Assembly (NCBI GenBank): GCA_033782935.1 | Contig: JAWQEG010004727.1 | Coordinates: forward strand, 1-64,000 | DNA from: Petrolisthes cinctipes | Lineage: Eukaryota > Arthropoda > Malacostraca > Decapoda > Porcellanidae | Direction of reading: 5' to 3' | Length of the DNA stretch: 64,000 nt | In this document: piece by piece, positions 51,048-62,211 of the stretch | Layout of the letters: each line of letters opens with the position of its first letter | How positions within the stretch are numbered: the first letter of the stretch is position 1 | Program-made: the position numbers and the translations under genes | Notes under the pieces: generated by a model | Database searches by the model: none | The model's input: the letters and a program-made list of their open reading frames with translations, nothing else | Told to the model about the DNA's origin: nothing

Positions 51048-51347
51048 GTCAAGTTGTCACCTATAATGACAACTCTACCTGTCATGGATTTGGCAGGATT
51101 ATTTTGTGTCAAGTTGTCACCTATAATGACAACTCTACCTGTCATGGATTTAGCAGGATTATTTTGTGTCAAGTTGTCCCCTATAATGACAACTCTACCT
51201 GTCATGGATTTGGCAGGATTATTTTGTGTCAAGTTGTCCCCTATAATGACAACTCTACCTGTCATGGATTTGGCAGGATTATTTTGTGTCAAGTTGTCAC
51301 CTATAATGACAACTCTACCTGTCATGGATTTAGCAGGATTATTTTGT
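51048..51347 (-). repeat. 60-bp coding repeat x5 (DDE Asp motif)
   Basis: Five units at 51048, 51108, 51168, 51228 and 51288, all exactly 60 bp, beginning GTCAAGTTGTCACCTATAAT on the + strand. Only a few substitutions (TCACC/TCCCC, TTTGG/TTTAG). On the - strand each encodes the same 20 residues in frame. Confidence 0.93.
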
Positions 51348-51735
51348 GGAACCAGTCATCAAATGAACATGAATGGAACCCTCCACTGGGGGACTTATTG
51401 TATTGTGTTCAGTCCAGGCATCATAAAGATGGATAGCCTTATATAAACACCACGTATTGAGGGAGTAACACACCAGATGCAGTTCCAGAGAACATAATAG
51501 ATATAAAGGATTTTGTTGATAGATGACCCTCTCTGGATATTTAGTGTCCTGCCTCACTATGACTTTCCTTTTACCTGGATCATCAGTGAGATTTGTCTCA
51601 TCAAAATTTATTATGTTCTCTGGAGGAACACCTAGGGATTCTTTCAAGTTACTGTAGAACTGAGTTAACATGACTTTTGTAACTTTGGCTCTGATAGTCT
51701 TTATATTCTGGGACACTCGTTTGTGGTGCTCTAGG

Positions 51736-51952
51736 TACAGCCACAATCAAATATCCACCAACACTTTCCTTCCATCGTACAAAGAAATCAGTCTCAAATC
51801 AAAATATAATCATACAACATTTTATGTCAACTCAACCCCCTCAATTATTATTATTATGAGGTGCTGCAAAATCATACACGTGTTGTTTTTTATTACCAAG
51901 ATATTTACTACGATGGAAGGAAAGTGTCAGTGGATATTTGATTGTGGCTGTA
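51736..51952. mobile_element. 217-bp TA-flanked MITE, copy 2
   Basis: Arms TACAGCCACAATCAAATATC (left) and the exact complement at the right end; inner parts match copy 1 at 36732 in inverted order (TTATTACCAAGATATTTAC). It splits the pogo/jerky-like pseudogene. Confidence 0.88.
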
Positions 51953-52244
51953 CTTAGTGGCCCATTTCATACCCGGCAAATTGTTACGGAAACTTGGACC
52001 GTAACGCCTCATTTTTCTAAGTACCGTATGAGTTCACTAACATTCTCAAATGCATTATGTGGAGTGGGAATCCCCTTTCTGACAATGTGAGCATTCTGTT
52101 ACACAACAGTAACTCTTTATCATGAGTCAATGAGGTTCCACATCCTACTGGTTTGCTAGGTTTTGGTTTCATGTAATTATGCACTGTGCTCTTTTTTAAT
52201 TTATATTTTTCTGCTGCTTTGCACACACTCATGTTGTTGTTGAA

Positions 52245-53297
52245 GTTCCTCAAGGTGTCTGGCCGAGCAGCCCCCCCGAGCTCCTGAGGAAAGTCATTGC
52301 CTGAACTGGGCTTTCCCACAGTGCCCTCAGAGAGTGTATGTTGTGTTGTTGGTGAGTGTGGTTGTGTGTATTGCAGTCTTCCATAATGTGTTTAATAGAA
52401 TGAGGTGTTGTGTTGTTGTGTGTGTTGCAGTCTTCCATAATGTGTTTAATAGAATGGGGTGTTGTGTTGTGTTGTTGGTGAGTGTGGTTTTGTGTATTAC
52501 AGTCTTCAATAATGTGTTTAATAGAATGAGGTGTTGTGTTGTGTGTGTTGCAGTCTTCACTAATGTGTTTAATAGAATGAGGTGTTGTGTTCTGTTGTTG
52601 GTGAGTGTGGTTGTGTGTGTTGCAGTCTTCAATAATGTGTTTAATAGAATGAGGTGTTGTGTTGCATCCTGGACAGACATCCACAATGGCTCCATCCAGC
52701 TTCTTGTGATATGTCAGAAGGGCCGGGTGGTGGCCACACCACAGCCTGGCCAAGTGGACTCTGTCCTCACGGGGAAGGGAGAATTCAGATGGGTGGATGT
52801 CAGGAGGTCGTGCATGCAGCTGTGTGTTGTTTTTGAGTGTTTGGATGGATTGATGAGTGATTGGAGTATGTCAGGAGGTCATACAAACAGCTGTGTGTTG
52901 TTTTTGAGTGTTTGGATGGACTGATGAGTGATTTGAGTATGGATGTGTTTCTGGAGATTGGTTTGGAATGGGCAGGGTGTAAGAGATGATAGTATTTGTG
53001 TATGGTATTGATTTGAGTATGGATGTGTTTCTGGAGATTGGTTTGGGGTGAGCAGGGTGTAAGAGATGATAGTATTTGTGTATGGTATGGTGTACTGGGT
53101 GTTGTTTTGATGTTCCCTGGCATGTGTGGGTGTTGTGTCATGTAGTGTAGTGGATGGTGTGTGTGTGTGTGTTGTGTCATGTAGTGTAGTGGATGGTGTG
53201 TGTGTGTGTTTTGTGCCATGTAGTGTAGTGGATGGTGTGTGTGTGTGTGTTTTGTGCCATGTAGTGTAGTGGATTGTGTGTTGTGTGTTTGGGTGTT
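52245..53297 (-). pseudogene. Jockey-like RT C-terminal region with stacked tandem duplications
   Basis: On the - strand, from 53297 down: a HHPLHYM(A/T)QHTHTH block repeated about four times, an ILSSLTPCSPQTNLQKHIHT-like block twice, a KTTHSCLYDLL-like block twice, then ALLTYHKKLDGAIVDVCPGC and NTTPHSIKHI(I/M)EDCNTH five times, then [20 protein letters not shown] and the family tail. The parental arrangement, one of each, is at 53330-54190. The (AAC)n tail ends exactly where the pogo/jerky-like helix-turn-helix begins. Confidence 0.85.
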
Positions 53298-53329
53298 GTT
53301 GTTGTTGTTGTTGTTGTTGTTGAAATTCC

Positions 53330-54190
53330 TCAAGCTGTCTGGCCGAACAGCCCCGAGCTCTTGAGGAAGGTTATGGCTTGAACCGGGCTTTCCCACAGTG
53401 CCCTCAGTGAGTGTATCTTGTGTTGTTGGCGAGTGTCGTTGTGTTCGTTGCAGTCTTCCATAATGTGTTTAATAGAGTGGGGTGCTGTGTTGCATCCTGG
53501 GCAGGTATCTATGATGGCTCTATCTAGTTTCTTTTGATATGTCAGAAGAGCCGGATGGTGGCCACTTCTCAACCTGGCCAGGTGGACTCTGTCTTCGCAG
53601 GGAAGGGAGGATTCTGATGGGTGGATGTCAGGGGGTCGTGCATGCAGCAGGGTGTTGTTTTTAAGTTTTTTGATGGATTGGTGGGTGATTTGAGTGTGGA
53701 TGTGTTTTGGGAGGCTGGTTTGGGGTGGGCAGGGTGTAAGAGATGAGAGTATTTGTGTATGGTATCGTGTACTGGGGGTTGTTTTGATGTTTCTTGGCAT
53801 CTCTGGGTGTTTTGCCATGTAGTGTAGTGGGTGGTGTAGATTTCTGGAGGCTGCAGCAAATGTTTGTGTGCCTCTCATGTCAAGGTGGTCCTTAATCTTG
53901 AGGATTTTGGTTTCGTGTTGTAAGTGGTCTGTGGGTGTGGTAGCTGTGCAGCCTGTGATTGTTCGTAGGGCTCTGTTTTGTATGGTCTGTAGGGTGTTGA
54001 GATGAGTCTCAGTGAGGTTTGAGGCCCAAGGGGGGCTTGCATAATCTATCACTGATCGGATATATTGTTTGTACACTGTGGTTGTGGTTTCTTTGGTGTG
54101 TCCAAATGTTGTGCTGGTAAGTGATCTGAGGGCCGTAAGTCTTTGCATGCATTTGTTTTTGATGGTTGTGATGTGTTGTTTGAATGTCAT
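53330..54190 (-). pseudogene. Jockey-like RT C-terminal part
   Basis: Continues the RT after the (CA)n frameshift: TFKQHITTIKNKCMQRLTAL, SVIDYASPPWASNLTETHLN, QNRALRTITGC, and the C-terminal RAIIDTCPGCNTAPHSIKHI with MEDCNEH, a CxxC...H...C site that may bind zinc. Ends with SSGLFGQTA and TGA. Confidence 0.88.
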
Positions 54191-54199
54191 GGATGTATT

Positions 54200-56232
54200 G
54201 TATGTTATGCCAAGTATTTTGGGTGTGTGTGTGTGGTATAGGTGTGTTGTTTATGGTGAGGTGTGGTGTGTAGCGGTGTTCTGCGTTCCAGTTGATGAGA
54301 AGGGTGGCTGTTGACTTGGTGGGTGCTATTTTAAGTCTGTTTGTGGTGAACCAGGCATTAAGTGTGTTGAGGTAGGGTTGGAGGATGTGAGTGGCTGTGT
54401 CTGCATTTCTGTGTGTACATGTGAGTGTTATGTCGTCTGCGTAGGAGGCTACTTGTATTTGTGGTGTCTGGGGTGTTGGTAGGTCGTGCATGTATAAGTT
54501 GAAAAGGTTGGGTGAGAGTACTGAGCCTTGGGGGACGCCGTTGGTGAAGCTTTTTATGTTAGATGATTGACCAGCATGTGTAACATGGGCTATTCTTCCT
54601 CCTAAGAAGCTGGTTAGCCATCTTTTTGTATTGTTGTGCATATTTGTGTTGTATATTTTGTTTGTGAGGTTGTGGCGGGGGATGGCATCAAATGCTTTAG
54701 TAATGTCCAGTGTGACTAGGAGTGTTCTGTGTGGGGGTCTATCTGAGTTGATGCCATCATAAATTCTTTGTGTGAGGTCTGTAAGAAGGGTGTTTGTTGA
54801 GTGTAGCGGTCTGAAACCATGTTGTGTGGATGCAAGGGGAATGTGTGGTGTGATTTGGCTGATGATGAGGCGTTCAATAACCTTGGAGGGGGTGCAAAGG
54901 AGGGTAATGGGGCGGTGTGATGAGGGTAGTGTGGGGTCTTTGTTGGGTTTGGGGACAGTGATGATGTTTCCGTGTTTCCAGATGTTGGGTATTGTGTTGT
55001 GTGAGTAGCTGTAGTTTGCTATGTTAGTGAGTGCTTGTATGCCTTGTGGTCCGAGGTGTTTGAGGTGAATGTTACTGATGTTGTCTGGGCCACAGGCAGG
55101 TGAGTGTTTGAGGTTGTGGATGATGTGGTTTGTTTGATGGTTTGTGAATGGTGTATGGACTGAATCAGTGGGGAAGTATTTCCTGCGTCTGATGACTCGT
55201 CTGTCTTCAGGGTGCGGGTGAAGGTGGCTGGTGTGGGAAAAGTGCTGGATGAGGGTGTTTGCTTGTTGTTTGTTTGAGGGTATGATGTTTGTTGTTGTGA
55301 TGGCTGCGTGTGATTGTGTAGTGTTGTTGTTGGATAGTGTGATGCTGTTTAGTGTTTTGTAAAGTTTTCTGGTCTTTGTTTTGTGATCCAGTGTGTTGAC
55401 AAACCTTTGCCAATTTAGTGTTTTCTGTTCTTTGATTTTGTTGTTTATTTGTGTGTTTAGTGTTTGTATTTGGTGTACTGTGTGATGTGTGAGTGGAGTT
55501 GGGGGTGAGTGTTTCAGTGTGTCTCGTTGTCTGATGAGGCCCTGAATTTCTGTTGTAAAGTTGGGGTTGTATTTTCTTCTGTTGCCTCTAGGGATGTGTT
55601 TGTTGTTTGCGGTTTGTATGATTGTGTTGAATTTTTGTATGGTAGTGTTGATGTTTGTGATGGGTGTATTGTTCAGTTTTTCAAGGTGATCTTCTGTTTC
55701 TGTAGTGAAGATGTCCCAGTTGGCTTTGGTGTAGTTAGTGTATGTGTGTCTGTGGCCAGATGGGGTGATTCTTGATTTAGTTGTGATGATGATTGGGAGG
55801 TGGTCAGAGCCGAGTGTGTTGACTACCCTCCATGATGTTCTGGGTGCTAGGTTGGGGGAGCAGAAGGTGATGTCAGGTGATGTTGGTTGGTAGAGGGCTT
55901 GATGAGGGATGTGGGTGTGTTGGTGTGTGTTGTTTAGTGTGATGAGGTTGTCTGTTTGGGAGAGGATTTCAAGTCCTCTGTTAGTGTCTGGGTTGTTGAT
56001 ATACCAGGCCGATGTCTTGGCGTTGAAGTCACCACCTAGGATGAGGTTAGGTTGGCTGGTGATTTGTTGGAGTTGGGGGGTGAAGTTATGGGGAACTGTT
56101 GGGCTGGTTTGAGGGGGGATGTATATGTTGGCTATTGTGGTGCTTGTTGTTTTGCCGGTGCGTATTTTGATGGCCTGAATTTCTGTGATGGTGTCGTGAT
56201 GGGGGAGAAGGGATTTGAGATGTGCACTGGTT
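54200..56232 (-). pseudogene. Jockey-like endonuclease / RT (main part)
   Basis: Endonuclease landmarks: TIANIYIPPQTSP, LILGGDFNAKTSAW and LGSDHLPIIITTKS. RT landmarks: ACGPDNISNIHLKHL, TLDITKAFDAIPRHNL, TNGVPQGSVLSPNLFNLYMH and QVASYADDITLTC (YADD active site). The frame is open from the Gypsy target site down to a (CA)n run near 54222-54235, where a length change shifts it into the frame of 53330-54190. The N-terminal endonuclease part is on the other side of the Gypsy element. Confidence 0.88.
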
Positions 56233-56236
56233 TCTG

Positions 56237-56746
56237 TGTAGTGTACCATAAAATAGGTCGATTTTCTTTGATTGAGTGTGTAACCATTCTCTAATTATCT
56301 ACCAGCCCTGTATTGTGATTCATTTACCATTACATTCCTTCATGCAGATAGCCTATGCAATTTCTTTCAGCATATTCTCTTTGCCATTTTGTGTAATCTC
56401 ATTGTCTGCATACTCTTGCAAAATTTCATGTATACAACATATGTATTATACATTTAATACCATAACCAAATACTCTTAGCTTTGTTAACGTCAGGTACAC
56501 AGAGAATTGTATATAGTGTTAACTTTTTTTGACATTAAATCATAAGGAACTATTCACCGCATCTCTCTCTTCCTTGAGCACTTCTTAAAGAGAGTTATAG
56601 ACACTAACACTTCTTAAAGAGAGTTATAGACACTAGCTCCTGAGGCTGAGAAGTGTAGTGGAGAAACCCTGACAGTGACCCTTACACAGGAGCCTTCTTT
56701 AGGTAGCAGCACAACTTATAGTTGGTGGCTACACCACCCACCAACA
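56237..56746 (+). repeat. Gypsy 5' LTR
   Basis: 510 bp, TG...CA. Contains a duplicated CACTTCTTAAAGAGAGTTAT segment at 56579 and 56607. Confidence 0.95.
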
Positions 56747-57190
56747 AGTGGTGACCCCCGGAGATTGCAGCCGTCACCAACAAGTGGTGACCCCCGGAGA
56801 TTGCAGCCGTCACCAACAAGTGGTGACCCCCGGAGATTGCAGCCGTCACCAACAAGTGGTGACCCCCGGAGATTGCAGCTGTCACCAACAAGTGGTGACC
56901 CCCGAAGAGAGCAGCTGCAGCAATCACCAACAAGTGGTGACCCCTGGAGATTGCAGCCGTCACCAACAAGTGGTGACCCCCGGAGATTGCAGCCGTCACC
57001 AACAAGTGGTGACCCCCGGAGAGTGCAGCCGTCACCAACAAGTGGTGACCCCCGGAGAGTGCAGCTGTCACCAACAAGTGGTGACCCCCGGAGAGTGCAG
57101 CTGTCACCAACAAGTGGTGACCCCCGGAGAGAGCAGCTGCAGCAATCACCAACAAGTGGTGACCCCTGGAGAGTGCAGCTGCCGCGATCG
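56747..57190 (+). repeat. Tandem repeat containing the primer-binding site, 12 units
   Basis: Unit of about 36 bp: CACCAACAAGTGGTGACCCC plus CGGAGATTGCAGCCGT. The first unit overlaps the LTR end, so its TGGTGACCCCCGGAG occupies the position of the primer-binding site (3 nt after the LTR). Eleven further units repeat LTR end plus primer site; two units are longer (CTGCAGCAAT insertion), then a decayed unit at about 57190. I cannot name the tRNA with confidence. Confidence 0.85.
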
Positions 57191-57525
57191 CCAACAAGAG
57201 TGGATCAAGCTGCAGTCTACAAGAACGCCTTTGCCCTGCAGTCACTATCAAGTAGTGACCTGGAGTGCTGCCGCTACCCTCCAATAGTCTACAAGAACGC
57301 CTTTGCCCTGCAGTCACCATCAAGAGGTGACTTGAGTTGCTACCTCTCCTGTGCAGCTGTTGCTCCTGCCACAGTGCCACTGTCCATCCTATCTACATTA
57401 TCGCTGCGAACCCTGAGGCATCACCAGTCCACAGCAGCCATCTGTAAGCCTCCAACTACGCCGTTGCTGCCTGCCATCCAACACCTATACACCACTGGTA
57501 CTCGCGGCAGTCTAGCTACCAGCAA

Positions 57526-57685
57526 CAGTGCTTCACCTTGGATTACAGTGCTTCACCTTGGATTACAGTGCTTCACCTTGGATTACAGTGCTTCGCCTTG
57601 GATTACAGTGCTTCGCCTTGGATTACAGTGCTTCACCTTGGATTACAGTGCCTCACCCTGGATTACAGTGTTTCACTCTGGACGT
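57526..57685 (+). repeat. 20-bp tandem repeat, 8 units, in the Gypsy leader
   Basis: CAGTGCTTCACCTTGGATTA repeated with CTTCGCC, CCTCACC and TTTCACT variants. Confidence 0.92.
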
Positions 57686-57828
57686 GTATTGTCCTTTATT
57701 ATTAGTGCCTTGTGTGTGAATTACAGTGCCAGTGTATTCAGCAGCATACTGATATAACCTGACTAACGCAGCTGCCGTGATATCAGGTAACCCTCGTCAG
57801 CATTTACACCCTGAGTTCACTGACCAGT

Positions 57829-58644
57829 ATGTCTACTGAGGATCTCTCAAACTCAGGCAACCACACTGCCACTGCAGTAGCCATGAGAGCCCCTGCTTTC
57901 TGCAACCAAGACCCCACTATATGGTTCTCAATACTGGAGTGTGGTTTTGCTGCTTCTAATATCACGAGAAGCCTCACTAAATTCTCACATGCTGCAAGTC
58001 TGCTACCACCTGAAGTTCTCACTCAAGTATCTGATGTCATTACTTCAGCCTCAACCTCTGCTACGCCCTATGAGGATCTTAAGGCAGCAATTTTAAATCG
58101 CCTACAATCATCAGTGGCTGCTCGTCTCCGCGAGTTGCTATCAAGAGAAGAACTTGGTGGAGAGAAACCTACAGACTTACTACGTCGTATGAAAACACTG
58201 CTTGGTGACAAGTACCAGGCCTTTGATAAAGATCTTTTCAAACAACTGTTCTATCAACACCTGCCACCTGACATTCAACGTGCTCTCATCAGTGTGAAAG
58301 GCAAGCTGCCGCCAGATGAGCTTGCCAATCTTGCAGATGACTACATGGCAACTCTTCCACCTGTACCAGCATCACCAATCTCCTCCATCACGACACAAGA
58401 AAATTCCCAAATTGCCCAGCTCGCAAATCTAATTTCCCAGCTTACAATGGAAGTCAGCAACCTGAAGAAACAAATCAACAACCACCCAAGTTCCCGACCC
58501 TCGACGCCAAACCGCCAACACCAGCGGTCACGTTCAAGGAGCACTTCAAACTTCTGCTACTACCATCGCAGGTTTAGGGATAAGGCTCTCAAGTGTGAAA
58601 AGCCCTGCAGCTACATGGCGTCAAACAACAACGGCGAACATTAA
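57829..58644 (+). CDS. Gypsy gag
   Basis: A 271-residue gag with ATG at 57829 and stop TAA at 58642-58644. Capsid-like helical region: PTIWFSILECGFAASNI, LLPPEVLTQVSDVI, KLFYQHLPPDIQRAL-type segment (here QLFYQHLPPDIQRALISVKG), then a coiled stretch (LANLISQLTMEVSNLKKQIN), an Arg/Ser-rich tail, and a variant zinc motif FCYYHRRFRDKALKCEKPCS (C-H-C-C) common in arthropod Gypsy gag proteins. The pol frame is -1 relative to gag. I see no canonical slippery heptamer in the overlap, so a single-base loss is possible. Confidence 0.85.
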   Translation: MSTEDLSNSGNHTATAVAMRAPAFCNQDPTIWFSILECGFAASNITRSLTKFSHAASLLPPEVLTQVSDVITSASTSATPYEDLKAAILNRLQSSVAARLRELLSREELGGEKPTDLLRRMKTLLGDKYQAFDKDLFKQLFYQHLPPDIQRALISVKGKLPPDELANLADDYMATLPPVPASPISSITTQENSQIAQLANLISQLTMEVSNLKKQINNHPSSRPSTPNRQHQRSRSRSTSNFCYYHRRFRDKALKCEKPCSYMASNNNGEH

Positions 58645-58646
58645 CG

Positions 58647-59603
58647 CAGCATAATGTTTGCCATACTCAGTCTACGCTGCTCCACATCTTTGATCGCCGG
58701 TCCCATACCAAGTTCCTGGTAGACACCGGTGCCGACGTAAGTGTCCTCCCTGCTACAGCCAGCCAGCGGTCGCTACCTCCTTCTCTGCATCTCTATGCTG
58801 CTAATGGTACCAAGATACCTGTATACTCGTGACAAACAGTGCATCTGGATCTGAACCTTCGCCGCTCTTTTCAATGGACATTCTACGTAGGAGCAGTGTC
58901 ACAAGCCATCCTTGGTGCTGATTTTCTCAGTCACTTCAACCTGATGGTAGACGTAAGAGGACAAAAATTGGTCGACCCACTCACAGATATCTTTACAAAT
59001 GCACAGCCAGCACCTGGTGACAGCACACACCTGTCTGCTATCAACCATGACCACAAGTTTGCTGACCTCCTCAAGTCATTCCCTATGCTGACTCAACCCT
59101 ACTCATCCAGCATACCTGCCAAGCATCACGTGACTCATCATATAGAGACTACCGGACCCCCAGTGCATGCCAAGGCTCGACGCTTAGCCCCTGAGCGTTA
59201 TAAGAAAGCCAAAGCCGAGTTCGAATCTCTGATGAGTAAAGGCATTATACGGCCCAGCAGCAGCAACTGGTCGTCTGCTCTTCACATTGTTCCTAAGAAG
59301 ACCGGAGACATACGACCTTGTGGTGACTACCGTGCCCTCAATTCACGCACCGTGGAAGATAGATATCCTGTGCCCAACATTCAAGAGTTCACTTCCCAAC
59401 TCTCAGGTTCCACTATCTTCTCTCGGATCGACCTCGTCAAAGCATTTCATCAGATTCCAGTCCATCCCACTGACATCCCGAAGACGGCCATTATCACACC
59501 TTTTGGCATGTTTGAATACGTCCGGATGCCCTTTGGATTGCGGAACGCGGCACAAAGGTTTCAACGTTTCATAGATGAGGTCCTTCGAGGTCTACCCTAC
59601 TGA
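58647..59603 (+). pseudogene. Gypsy pol: protease and N-terminal RT, two stops
   Basis: Protease site FLVDTGADVSVLPA at about 58713. A TGA at 58828-58830 breaks the frame between protease and [57 protein letters not shown] (catalytic Asp) and [16 protein letters not shown] second TGA at 59601-59603 falls just before the YIDD motif. Both stops are in the same reading frame as the rest. Confidence 0.88.
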
Positions 59604-60803
59604 TTTGCCTACATAGATGACCTTCTCATTGCTAGTCCTGATGAAGCCAGCCACAAGCAACACCTCCGCCAAGTCCTCCAGAGACTGCAAGATTATGGCA
59701 TCCAAATCAACACAGACAAGTCTGAACTCGGTGTGACATCCCTTGAGTTCCTAGGTCACACAGTCTCTCCAGCAGGCATTGCTCCACTTCCCTCAAAGTG
59801 CGAGTCCATCCAGCAGTTTCCCAGGCCATCTACCCAACGCCAGCTCAAGGAGTTCCTTGGGATGGTTAATTACTATAACCGCTTCATTCCACACTGCTCA
59901 CTCCTGCTACGACCATTGTATGCCATGATTAAACCTTGCAAGAGAGGTCAATCTGTTACCCTCGTCTGGACTGAAGAAGCGGAAGCGGCCTTCCTCTCAA
60001 CAAAACAGGCCCTCAGCGATGCTGCCACGCTCTCTTTCCCTGCACCAGACGCAGAAACTTCAATTGCTACAGACGCCTCAAACATTGGTGTTGGTGCCGT
60101 CCTACAACAGCGTGTCGGTACATACTGGAAGCCAATTGCCTTCTTTTCCAAGAAACTCACCTCGGCGGAGTCGAAGTATAGCGCCTATGACAGGGAGCTA
60201 CTTGCCATCTTCAAAGCTGTCAAGCGTTTTCGCTACTTCATCGAGGGACGCAGTTTCCACATCTACACTGACCACAAGCCACTCACTACAGCATTCCTCA
60301 GAAATAAGGAATCTTACACCCCACGACAAATGCGCCACATGGACTACATTGCCCAGTTTACCACGGATATACGATACGTCAAAGGTGCCGACAATGCCCC
60401 AGCTGATGCCCTCTCTCGAAACATCAGTACTGTAAAATCTTCTCCCATCGACTATGCCACCATTGCTGCTGATCAAGTCGGTGACGCTGAGCTACAGCGA
60501 CTGTTGGATAACCCTGCACTACAGATGAAGAAGATTACACTTCCAGACACCCAGGTCACACTGTACGCTGACACCTCCACCGACACTCTCCGTCCATACA
60601 TACCAGAGAAACATCGACACCAGCTCTTCAAGAAGTTACATGACCTCTCACACCCTGGAATCTGTGCCTCGCACCAGATGATGTCTTCCCGCTTCATATG
60701 GGAGGGCATAAATAAAGACGTCAGACACTGGGCACGCACATGTATACGCTGTCAAGCTTCCAAGGTCACACGCCACCTTTACGCGAGTCACCGAGAGATT
60801 TGA
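59604..60803 (+). pseudogene. Gypsy pol: RT active site, RNase H, integrase zinc domain
   Basis: Continues in frame: FAYIDDLLIASPDEA (RT catalytic YIDD), FLGHTVSPAGI, then RNase H with SIATDASNIGVGAVLQQ, YDRELLAIFKAVKRFRYFIE and HIYTDHKPL (D-E-D), then the integrase zinc finger HDLSHPGICASHQM ... CIRCQASK. The frame ends at TGA 60801-60803 because of a shift near 60770-60790. Confidence 0.88.
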
Positions 60804-61686
60804 CCATGTCCACATAGACCTCGTTGGCCCACTTCCGTACTCCAATGGCTATCGATATTTACTCACCTGTGTGGACCGCTTCACACGCTGGCCTGAGGCA
60901 GTACCTCTCACCGACATCACCACGGATACTGTTGCACGTGCCTTCATCGCTACATGGGTGTCCAGGTTTGGTGTGCCTCTAAGCCTTACTTCTGACCGAG
61001 GTGGTCAGTTTGAGTCAGGCGTGTGGAATAAGGTCATGATACTCCTTGGCATCCGCCGATACAGGATCGCCAGCTATCACCCACAGGCCAACGGAACGGT
61101 CGAACGATTCCACCGCCAGCTGAAATCTTCCCTGGCAGCTTCAGCCCAGAGAGAAGATTGGTCAATAGCACTACCTCTTGTCCTCCTTGGCATCAGAACT
61201 TCACTCAAAACGGATCTGCACAACTCCTCTGCTGAGCTTGTATATGGCTCTACGCTCAGGCTCCCAGGTGAGCTTCTCTCTGCCACACCAGACCCCGAGC
61301 CTTGCAGCGTTCAGGACTTTGCAACACACCTGAAAAATACCATGAAGTGCCTCCAGCCAGTGCAGCCTCGTACGTCCAACTCGAAGACCTTCGTTCACCA
61401 GGACCTGGAAGCCTGCACACACGTCTTTGTTAGAGTCGATGCAGTCAAAAGGCCCCTTCAGCAGCCATATCAGGGCCCCTTCCAAGTAGTTCGCAGGACG
61501 AGGAAGAACTTCACCATCGACAAACATGGTTCTCAAGAAGTTGTGGCCGTAGACCGGGTCAAGCCTGCTTATATCCTGAATCCGGACCAGATGCTGCAAG
61601 CAGTGCAAGTGACTGTTCCTCCAACACATGCTGGAAACAACAAACTACGACACACAAGAGTATCGTTCCTCCTTCCTCGAAACTAG
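60776..61686 (+). pseudogene. Gypsy pol: integrase core and C-terminus
   Basis: In the frame shifted relative to the preceding part: RFDHVHIDLVGPLPYSNGY (first Asp), TSDRGGQFESGVW (second Asp), HPQANGTVERFHRQLKS (Glu), then a C-terminal domain with VFVRVDAVKRPLQQPYQGPF and VVAVDRVKPAYI (a GPF/Y-type module). Stop at 61684-61686, just before the polypurine tract. Confidence 0.88.
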
Positions 61687-61697
61687 GGGGGGAGTAT

Positions 61698-62207
61698 TGT
61701 AGTGTACCATAAAATAGGTCGATTTTCTTTGATTGAGTGTGTAACCATTCTCTAATTATCTACCAGCCCTGTATTGTGATTCATTTACCATTACATTCCT
61801 TCATGCAGATAGCCTATGCAATTTCTTTCAGCATATTCTCTTTGCCATTTTGTGTAATATCATTGTCTGCATACTCTTGCAAAATTTCATGTATACAACA
61901 TATGTATTATACATTTAATACCATAACCAAATACTCTTAGCTTTGTTAACGTCAGGTACGCAGAGAATTGTATATAGTGTTAACTTTTTTTGACATTAAA
62001 TCATAAGGAACTATTCACCGCATCTCTCTCTTCCTTGAGCACTTCTTAAAGAGAGTTATAGACACTAACACTTCTTAAAGAGAGTTATAGACACTAGCTC
62101 CTGAGGCTGAGAAGTGTAGTGGAGAAACCCTGACAGTGGCCCTTACACAGGAGCCTTCTTTAGGTAGCAGCACAACTTATAGTTGGTGGCTACACCACCC
62201 ACCAACA
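61698..62207 (+). repeat. Gypsy 3' LTR
   Basis: Same length as the 5' LTR. Differences seen: TCTCATTG/TATCATTG, GTACACAG/GTACGCAG, GTGACCC/GTGGCCC. Confidence 0.95.
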
Positions 62208-62211
62208 TCTG

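Larger units (their letters stand above)
51030..52250 (-). pseudogene. pogo/jerky-like DNA transposase pseudogene
   Basis: - strand pieces: 52232-52017 with MSVCKAAEKYKLKKSTVHNY (psq-type helix-turn-helix) and KPVGCGTSLTHDKELLLCNR; 51720-51490 with ENIINFDETNLTDDPGKRKV (first catalytic Asp of the DDE domain) and KYPERVIYQQNP; 51347-51030 with a five-fold repeat of MTGRVVIIGDNLTQNNPAKS (second catalytic Asp, GDN), then SIISSFFSYH. A 217-bp MITE (51736-51952) lies between the first two pieces, and stops separate the others. A CENP-B/jerky-type DDE transposase is the best family match. Confidence 0.72.
56237..62207 (+). mobile_element. Ty3/Gypsy LTR retrotransposon, young but with broken pol
   Basis: 5971 bp with 510-bp LTRs (56237-56746 and 61698-62207) that start TGTAGTGTACC, end CACCCACCAACA and differ at only three positions. 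The TCTG target duplication is at 56233-56236 and 62208-62211. Order: LTR, leader with repeated primer-site unit, gag, protease, RT, RNase H, integrase, polypurine tract (AGGGGGGGAG at 61685-61694), LTR. No envelope gene. Pol is interrupted by two TGA codons and one frameshift. Confidence 0.95.

Noticed and set aside
51048..51347. Possible CRISPR-like array (regular 60-bp repeats)
   Set aside because: There are no unique spacers. Units are head-to-tail and code for a transposase motif in a eukaryotic genome.
56675..57757. A 360-codon ORF with PTSGDPRRLQPS repeats
   Set aside because: It begins inside the LTR and reads the primer-site repeat. Not in the gag or pol frame and no conserved domain.
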